From NCBI GenBank assembly GCA_038239195.1, contig JBBSEZ010000046.1:1-33767 (forward strand): a DNA stretch of 33,767 nt. The letters run 5' to 3'. The notes under the pieces are model-generated. The model was not told where the DNA came from. It was given only the letters and a program-made list of their open reading frames with translations, and searched no databases. Below are positions 30,656 through 33,767 of the stretch, in pieces. The stretch's first letter is position 1. Every line of letters begins with the position of its first letter. This stretch comes from JBBSEZ01 sp038239195. Lineage in GTDB: Bacteria; Planctomycetota; Planctomycetia; Gemmatales; Gemmataceae. The translations under genes and the position numbers were made by a program.

Positions 30656-31349
30656 GCGGGGCCTCGCGCAGCAGGTAGGCAAATCGGCCGCGCCAGGGGC
30701 GCGGCAACTCGGCCGTCAGGGCGATCGGTTCGTAGCGGACGGGGTGCAGAAAGGTCAGGGAGCGGGCGTGCAGCGCGATGGCCCGGCCGAAGGTACGCAC
30801 GGCGCCATACTTGGCGTCGCCGTAGATCGGATGGCCGTGGTGGGCGAGTTGAACGCGCAGCTGGTGGGTGCGGCCGGTCTGCGGGCGCAGCTCCAGCCAG
30901 GTGAGGCCCTCGTGCGCGGCGCGGCGGTGATAGTGCAGGAGGGCCTGGCGGGCGCCGTCGTCGCGCGGCTCGACGACCTCGACACGGCCGAGTTGCTTGT
31001 CCTTGAGCAGCCAGTCCTCGAGGGTGCCGGCCTGCTTGTCCACCTCGCCCTCGACGATGGCCCAGTAGACCTTTTCGATGCTGCCCTCGCGAAACTGGAG
31101 CGAGAGGCGCGCGGCCGCCTTGCTGGTGCGAGCGAACAGCAGGACGCCGGAGACGAACTTGTCGAGCCGGTGGACGATGCCGAGGTAGACGTTGCCGGGC
31201 TTCTTGTACTTGTCCTTGAGGTAGGCCTTGACGGCGCGGTCGAGCGTCTCCTCGCCGCCCTGGTAGTGGGTGCTGAGACAGCCGGCGGGCTTGGCGACGG
31301 CGAGGCAGTGGTTGTCCTCGTACAGGACCTCCAGCGGCGGCATGGTCAC
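30648..31349 (-). CDS. RluA-family pseudouridine synthase
   Basis: A 233-residue enzyme that isomerises uridine to pseudouridine in rRNA or tRNA. Family motifs: LYEDNHCLAVAKPAGCLS (near residues 9-26), GIVHRLDKFVSGVLLFA with catalytic D63, and RPQTGRTHQLRVQLAHHGHPIYGD. It lacks an N-terminal S4 domain, so it is of the RluA/TruC/RluC-short class; the target site cannot be told. The start may be the ATG at 31349 or the one at 31343 (MPPLEVLY); both fit. It heads the five-gene minus-strand operon, with a TAGAAT -10 candidate about 40 bp upstream. Confidence 0.93.
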   Translation of the reverse strand: MTMPPLEVLYEDNHCLAVAKPAGCLSTHYQGGEETLDRAVKAYLKDKYKKPGNVYLGIVHRLDKFVSGVLLFARTSKAAARLSLQFREGSIEKVYWAIVEGEVDKQAGTLEDWLLKDKQLGRVEVVEPRDDGARQALLHYHRRAAHEGLTWLELRPQTGRTHQLRVQLAHHGHPIYGDAKYGAVRTFGRAIALHARSLTFLHPVRYEPIALTAELPRPWRGRFAYLLREAPHV

Positions 31350-31391
31350 GCGTCGGTCCCTCCCCGGGTGCGGGCTGAGCGGGCCCGGGCC

Positions 31392-31397
31392 ATTCTA
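31392..31397 (-). promoter_or_regulatory. Possible -10 element of the rluA-like operon
   Basis: TAGAAT on the minus strand (31397-31392), about 43 bp before the gene start, in the 127-bp gap after the ceramidase-like gene. No good -35 box was found at 16-18 bp. Confidence 0.3.
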
Positions 31398-31476
31398 GGG
31401 CGAGTGAGGGAGTTGACGCCAGGGGAGGAACGCCAAGCCGCAAGCGGCGAACCTCGCCGGGCCCGCCGAGTGCGGC

Positions 31477-32772
31477 TTAGCGACCTCCCCGCAGCAACTT
31501 CGCCAGCGCCGCCAGCAGCGGCTTCTCGCACGGCGCCGCCAGCGCCACAGTCGGCTCGTACCCTCCTTCGAGGAAGGCGCGGTCGGTGGGGACGTATCCG
31601 GGCCCGCCATCTCCGTAGCCGGCCACGCAGACGAACGAGCCCTTGCCCAGCCGCTGGGCGGCGAGCTGGTATTCGACGAACGGCTCGCCCGGCAGGCCCA
31701 GCACCCGGGCCTTGCCGAGGTCGAGGCAGGTGAGGTCGATGGGCCGGGCGATTCGCTTCAGCCAGGCGAGCTGGAACGCCGCGTTGTTGCGCTTCGCCTT
31801 GGTCGCCTTGCCGTCGAGAAGCGCCCGCCGACTCTCCTCGGCGCTGAAGGCCTTCTCCTTGCGCGGGGCCAGCGTCAGCTTTTCCACGCGCAGCGAGTAG
31901 CTCTTGACGGGGTGCTTCGCGGTCGCCTTCCACGCGGCCCGCATGGCGGTTAGCATGCGATCGCGCAGGACGACGCGGTTGGCTTTGGCGCCGTCGTTGT
32001 ATTTGCCCGCGGTTATGTTACCGGCACAGCCGGTGAAGTAGGCCTGAAAGACACGACCGTCCTCCGCGGCCCGGGCGTCGCGGGCGAGGCCGCAAAAATC
32101 GCTCGAAACCCGGCCATCGCCGTAATAACTCATCGGATGCGTGGCATAGTAGTGGAGCGCCGCGAGCGGCCGGTCGCCGTTCCAGAAGCTGATCGTCTTG
32201 AGCCAGGGGTCGATCAGCCCTTCCGGCGCGCCCCGCGCCTCCGGGCTCGTGGTGGCGCTGGTGCGCGTGAACTTCACCTTGCCGTCCGGCCCCAGCACGC
32301 GCCGGTTGGAGGCGACCTGCTCGACGCGCGCCTGGCCGGTGCCCAGGTGCGTCCACGCCACCGTCCGCGCCAGCGAGGCCTTGACGGCGGTCGCGGTTGC
32401 GCGCACGGCCCGCTCGAAGAACTTGAGGTCGAGCGAGGGCGGGGCCCCGGGCGTGGCGGCGATCAACTTCTGGGCCTCGACGTCGGCGAAGGGGGCGTTG
32501 TGAGGGTGGACGCAGTGGACGGCGACGCGCTCGAGGGTGGTGTGTCCTGCCTCGGCGAGGGCCCGGCGCCAGGCGAGGTGGGCGTCGTTGCGCAGGCCGA
32601 CCCAGTCCACGCCACATAGAATGATGGGGGCCCCGCTGCCGAGCAGGACGACGCCGACGGCTCGGAGGGGATCGTCGGTGCCGCGCACCGGCATGATCCA
32701 CCCACCGCAAAGGGGATGGCCGAGGGGCGGGGTGACGTCGGCGCGAAAAGTTGCCAGGTGCAGCGCGGCCAT
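31477..32772 (-). CDS. Neutral-ceramidase-like hydrolase family protein
   Basis: A 431-residue protein resembling the N-terminal catalytic part of neutral/alkaline non-lysosomal ceramidases, a family greatly expanded in planctomycetes: FRADVTPPLG near the start, HCVHPHNAP at 86-94 (the equivalent of the HTHSGP-type metal segment), HYYATHPMSYYGDGRVSSDF and FTGCAGNITAG. The typical zinc-ligand pattern is partly changed (HPHNAP), so ceramide hydrolysis is not certain. No signal peptide is evident at the chosen start, although ceramidases are normally exported. It stands alone, divergent from the BON gene with a 112-bp gap to the GTG 32885. Confidence 0.8.
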   Translation of the reverse strand: MAALHLATFRADVTPPLGHPLCGGWIMPVRGTDDPLRAVGVVLLGSGAPIILCGVDWVGLRNDAHLAWRRALAEAGHTTLERVAVHCVHPHNAPFADVEAQKLIAATPGAPPSLDLKFFERAVRATATAVKASLARTVAWTHLGTGQARVEQVASNRRVLGPDGKVKFTRTSATTSPEARGAPEGLIDPWLKTISFWNGDRPLAALHYYATHPMSYYGDGRVSSDFCGLARDARAAEDGRVFQAYFTGCAGNITAGKYNDGAKANRVVLRDRMLTAMRAAWKATAKHPVKSYSLRVEKLTLAPRKEKAFSAEESRRALLDGKATKAKRNNAAFQLAWLKRIARPIDLTCLDLGKARVLGLPGEPFVEYQLAAQRLGKGSFVCVAGYGDGGPGYVPTDRAFLEGGYEPTVALAAPCEKPLLAALAKLLRGGR

Positions 32773-32803
32773 GCGAGCCTCGCGAGCCGGAGCGGGGTTT
32801 CAA

Positions 32804-32811
32804 TCTATAGT
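32804..32811. promoter_or_regulatory. CTATAG centre of a divergent intergenic region
   Basis: TCTATAGT provides TATAGT (32806-32811) on the plus strand and TATAGA (32809-32804) on the minus strand, so it could serve as the -10 box for either the ceramidase-like or the BON gene. No strong -35 box was seen for either. Confidence 0.25.
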
Positions 32812-32884
32812 GCGACTTGTTCTGTGATGGCGGATGGCGCGGCGGAAGTCAAGAGAATCAACCCGTTTGAGGGAGGGCGCAGCG

Positions 32885-33715
32885 GTGCTTCAACTTGCCA
32901 GGAGACGGGCGTTGTGGGCGGCGGGCGCTACTCTGTTGTTGCTGGCCGGGCCGGCACGGGCGCAATTCTCCGGCAGCAGCGGGGGCAGCAGCGGGGGCGG
33001 CGGCGGGGGCGGGGGCGGTTCCTTCGGCAGCGGAAGTAGTTCGAGCGGCGGCGGTAGTTCGGGCGGTGCGGGCAGCAGTACCGCGCCCTCCAGCTTCACC
33101 GGCAGCACTTTCGGCTCGCGCCTGGGGGGCAGCGGCAGCGGCCGGGGGACGAGTACCTACGGCAGCACGGGGATCATGGGGCGTTACCTCGCCAACCCGA
33201 TCGCTATCGGCGTGCCCACGTCGATCTCGGCGGGGAACACCACCAGCAAGCCCCTGTGGTACTCGTCGGCGCTGCCCTTCGGCACGGCCACCTACGTGAC
33301 AACCGGGACCGGCCAGTTGGGCGGGGGCAGTCAGTTCGGTAGCACGGGCACCGGCTTCGGCGGGCTGGGCGGGAGCGCCGCCCTGACGACGACGGGGCGG
33401 GCCTTCCCGGGCGCCTCCAGCATCGGCGTGCGCCGGGCGCCGGCCTACACCACCACGCTCGGCTTCGACTTCACGCCCCGCACTCCCGATCTGGTGCGCA
33501 CCGACCTGCAAGCCGTGCTGGCGCGCAGCAGTCGGCTACCGTCGAGCCAGAACATCCAGGTCGTGATGGACGGCAACGAGGTCGTGCTGCGCGGCAAGGT
33601 GGCCACCGCCGGTGAGCGGCGCCTCGCCGAGGGCCTCGTCCGCCTCACCCCGGGCGTGCGCTCGGTCCGCAACGAGATCGAGGCGCCCGCCGACCCCAAG
33701 CGCGACGCGCCTTGA
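32885..33715 (+). CDS. Exported Gly/Ser-rich protein with C-terminal BON domain
   Basis: A 276-residue protein from GTG 32885: a signal peptide (hydrophobic GATLLLLAG, likely cleavage after ARA, before Q27), a low-complexity Gly/Ser tract with long Gly runs (about 29-85), a Gly/Thr-rich middle, and a C-terminal BON domain (about 205-268) with IQVVMDGNEVVLRGKVATAGERRLAE and TPGVRSVRNEIE. BON domains bind membranes or lipids and are found in periplasmic proteins such as OsmY. GTG 32885 is preferred over ATG 32834 because GGAGG (32872-32876) precedes it by 8 nt and it starts a normal signal peptide; ATG 32834 would add 17 charged residues. A hairpin follows the stop. Confidence 0.85.
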   Translation: MLQLARRRALWAAGATLLLLAGPARAQFSGSSGGSSGGGGGGGGGSFGSGSSSSGGGSSGGAGSSTAPSSFTGSTFGSRLGGSGSGRGTSTYGSTGIMGRYLANPIAIGVPTSISAGNTTSKPLWYSSALPFGTATYVTTGTGQLGGGSQFGSTGTGFGGLGGSAALTTTGRAFPGASSIGVRRAPAYTTTLGFDFTPRTPDLVRTDLQAVLARSSRLPSSQNIQVVMDGNEVVLRGKVATAGERRLAEGLVRLTPGVRSVRNEIEAPADPKRDAP

Positions 33716-33742
33716 GGGCGAGCTCGCAGAAACGAGGAGGCC

Positions 33743-33767
33743 GCGTGCGGCGCCCGGCGCCGCACGC
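33743..33767 (+). terminator. Perfect 12-bp GC hairpin after the BON gene
   Basis: GCGTGCGGCGCC and its exact reverse complement flank a single C, 28 bp after the BON stop. The stem is very stable, as in a Rho-independent terminator, but the window ends at the stem so the T-run, if any, cannot be seen. Confidence 0.5.

Noticed and set aside
32990..33070. Repeated GGCGGCGGGGGCGGG units as a regulatory or G-quadruplex element
   Set aside because: They encode the in-frame Gly/Ser linker of an exported protein, which is enough to explain them.
1..33767. CRISPR array, toxin-antitoxin pair, defence island or prophage
   Set aside because: No regularly spaced repeats, Cas, integrase or phage structural proteins were seen; the lone nucleotidyltransferase-fold protein lacks an antitoxin partner and its catalytic residues.

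Overview
The window is 33.8 kb of high-GC bacterial DNA, roughly two thirds G+C or more by eye. It looks like a chromosome of the Planctomycetota, most likely a Gemmataceae-type organism. Reasons: very long open antisense frames, a multidomain Ser/Thr kinase, a Uma2-family nuclease, an IS630-type transposase end, a neutral-ceramidase-like protein, and two interspersed palindromes of a kind I recall from Gemmata-type genomes. The species assignment is inference. No rRNA, tRNA, CRISPR array, prophage or integron was seen.

Layout. 1-133: 3' end of an IS630-type transposase. 181-2646 (minus): zinc-ribbon protein, polyprenyl diphosphate synthase with its own promoter, moaC, and a rhodanese-domain protein. 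A 60-bp double palindrome (2688-2747) separates these from a plus-strand run of a membrane MutS-like ATPase, larC, a metallophosphoesterase and alaS (2830-9633). 9666-14222 (minus): Uma2 nuclease, YhaM-like 3'-5' exoribonuclease, and a large membrane-anchored solute-binding protein. 14437-20888 (plus): a ribbon-helix-helix/zinc-knuckle protein translationally coupled to a PLP decarboxylase, an exported unknown protein, and a 1183-residue signalling protein. 20889-21957 is a decayed stretch with a ParA-type P-loop remnant. 21958-26481 (minus): GntR/YtrA-type repressor, ABC ATPase, ABC permease and a five-heme cytochrome c, behind a clear promoter/operator. 26589-31349 (minus): a tight five-gene run of RluA pseudouridine synthase, DUF4392 protein, nucleotidyltransferase-fold protein, EamA transporter and HGSNAT-like membrane protein. 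31477-32772 (minus) is the ceramidase-like protein. 32885-33715 (plus) is an exported Gly/Ser-rich BON protein followed by a strong hairpin at the window edge.

Most interesting items. The 1183-aa protein joins a degenerate kinase, an intact kinase, a START/SRPBCC-like domain, a zinc ribbon and a nucleotide-cyclase fold that has lost key residues. alaS has an internal tract with much lower GC and an extra ~65-70 residue insertion, suggesting mosaic origin. The RHH/zinc-knuckle protein is coupled to a decarboxylase. A nucleotidyltransferase-fold protein seems to have lost its catalytic Asp pair. Most other genes are housekeeping or accessory genes of recognisable families.
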